NCBI GenBank assembly: GCA_947303395.1
Contig: CAMYYD010000002.1
Coordinates: 80,142 to 144,141 of the forward strand
Source: an uncultured Bacteroidales bacterium
GTDB lineage: Bacteria; Bacteroidota; Bacteroidia; Bacteroidales; F082
DNA: 64,000 nt
Reading direction: 5' to 3'
Shown: positions 63,115 to 64,000 of the stretch, piece by piece
Layout: each line of letters opens with the position of its first letter
How positions within the stretch are numbered: the first letter of the stretch is position 1
The notes under the pieces: model-generated
Told to the model about the DNA's origin: nothing
The model's input: only the letters and a program-made list of their open reading frames with translations
Database searches by the model: none
Made by a program: the position numbers and the translations under genes

Positions 63115-63130
63115 CACAAAATTATCCATA

Positions 63131-63943
63131 ATGAAACGATCCTTATTAATCATCTTAATGATGTGTGCGGTACGTATTGCATTTGCACAGTCTGGAAGCA
63201 CATCAGACAATTACGGTTATCTTGTGATAAAGACAAGAGCAGTTGAAGGTGCCACGGTGTTCATCGACGGCAAGGAGATGGAGATGAAAACGCCTTTTAC
63301 GAGCGACAGCCTCAAAGCAGGTCCGCATAAAATCAAAATTATCAAAGAAGGATACAATGATTATTCCGCCATTTTACCCGTTGAGGCCAACAAAACAAAA
63401 ACATTTGACATCAGGCTGAAACAACCGACGCCGACGAATCCATACAGACGCGCGGGATTGGTTTTTCTTCCTGAAATTAATGCATCTATGGTTAGTAACT
63501 ATGGCGTAAATTTTGCCAACATGGCCATCACACCTCAAATGACATTGGAATATATGTTCAAATCGACATTAGGTTTTGGCATTGGCACCGGCTATTTATG
63601 TACAAACGCCAATCTTCACTCAATTCCACTGTTTGCACAACTATCGATTTATTATACCAACTCAAAAATCAGCCCTTATTTAAACTTAAAACTAGGATAT
63701 AATTTTAAAATTGATCACAACAACTTTGGACCAGGATCAATTTTCGCCAGATATTATTTTAGAGGTATATTTGAGGTTACGAGCATTGGTATAAACATCA
63801 ACCATTCGAGAATCGGCCTGTCTATTGGATTATATCAATACGAACATGAAGTCCAGAGAAACAACATCCATGAAATATCGACTGGAGACAAATTATTCTA
63901 CGGGATAACCTACAGTTATATGATTTATTTTAAAAAGAAATAA
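63131..63943 (+). CDS. PEGA-domain protein with C-terminal outer-membrane barrel
   Basis: 270 residues from ATG 63131; the longer frame (63059) starts in the terminator stem and is rejected. Signal peptide (ends IAFAQ), PEGA domain about 30-100 (GYLVIKTRAVEGATVFIDGK...LKAGPHKIKIIKEGYNDY), then a region of alternating strands (FGIGTGYLCTNANLHSIPLFAQL, ISPYLNLKLGYNF), ending SYMIYFKKK, typical of a beta-barrel. It is probably an outer-membrane protein with a carbohydrate- or peptidoglycan-binding PEGA part. Function unknown. Confidence 0.85.
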   Translation: MKRSLLIILMMCAVRIAFAQSGSTSDNYGYLVIKTRAVEGATVFIDGKEMEMKTPFTSDSLKAGPHKIKIIKEGYNDYSAILPVEANKTKTFDIRLKQPTPTNPYRRAGLVFLPEINASMVSNYGVNFANMAITPQMTLEYMFKSTLGFGIGTGYLCTNANLHSIPLFAQLSIYYTNSKISPYLNLKLGYNFKIDHNNFGPGSIFARYYFRGIFEVTSIGININHSRIGLSIGLYQYEHEVQRNNIHEISTGDKLFYGITYSYMIYFKKK

Positions 63944-63974
63944 AAAAAAGGCTGCGAATGGCAGCCTTTTTTTT
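63942..63974 (+). terminator. Terminator of the PEGA protein gene
   Basis: Perfect 14-bp arms A8GGCTGC and GCAGCCT8 around GAATG; the T8 tract is on the plus strand and A8 on the other side, so it can work both ways. Confidence 0.85.
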
Positions 63975-64000
63975 ATTGATAAGGATTTTATTCCATTACT

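Overview
The window looks like chromosomal DNA of a member of the Bacteroidota, most likely an uncultured Bacteroidales. The evidence is: many promoters of the phylum type (-7 box TAnnTTTG, sometimes with TTG about 19-20 bp upstream) and almost no Shine-Dalgarno sequences; four exported proteins ending in a type IX secretion (T9SS) type A sorting domain; lineage-typical families (GWxTD protein, GH97 hydrolase, TIGR02757, LPP20-like and DUF6175-like exported proteins); and an AT-rich sequence with short intergenic palindromes. There is no rRNA, CRISPR array, phage or insertion sequence. Two tRNA-Ser genes are present.

Layout. 1-3443: end of a hybrid histidine kinase facing typA. 3478-16789 (all minus strand): two tandem copies of a three-gene cassette, each made of a T9SS-exported protein built from about 55-residue two-cysteine repeats (about 38 repeats in one copy, 9 in the other), a small lipoprotein, and an outer-membrane beta-barrel protein. 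Each copy ends in its own terminator. 16946-32909: mostly housekeeping genes (recQ, HU, fmt, a TPR membrane protein, trmH, an NtrC-type regulator, a coiled-coil lipoprotein, a MATE exporter, a Cas4-like nuclease, dnaB, arcC, a small transporter, trmN6, rimM, a metal exporter, Hsp20). 33131-37794: tandem tRNA-Ser genes, a membrane-anchored TPR/HTH protein, a GWxTD protein and a glycosyltransferase. 37772-48332 (minus): a long operon of eight exported proteins containing internal duplications and three LPP20-like members, followed at short spacing by a Ca2+ P-type ATPase and aroQ. 48395-53779: pepE, GH97, truA, aat, kdsA, with palindromic repeats in the intergenic gaps. 54022-63943: two more T9SS cargo proteins, a TIGR02757 protein and a PEGA-domain protein.

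How genes work together. The duplicated cassette resembles in layout the known sprB/sprF arrangement (giant T9SS adhesin followed by an outer-membrane partner), but the partner genes here are a lipoprotein and a short barrel. I regard it as the best candidate for an undescribed surface system. In its repeats, the few lost cysteines always occur as adjacent complementary pairs, which suggests disulphides can be re-routed between neighbouring repeats. The eight-gene exported-protein operon is a second candidate, probably an envelope complex.

Several start codons were moved downstream of the longest reading frame because the upstream part contains the promoter, a terminator or a tRNA gene. Function calls come from recognising motifs by eye; no database search was run.
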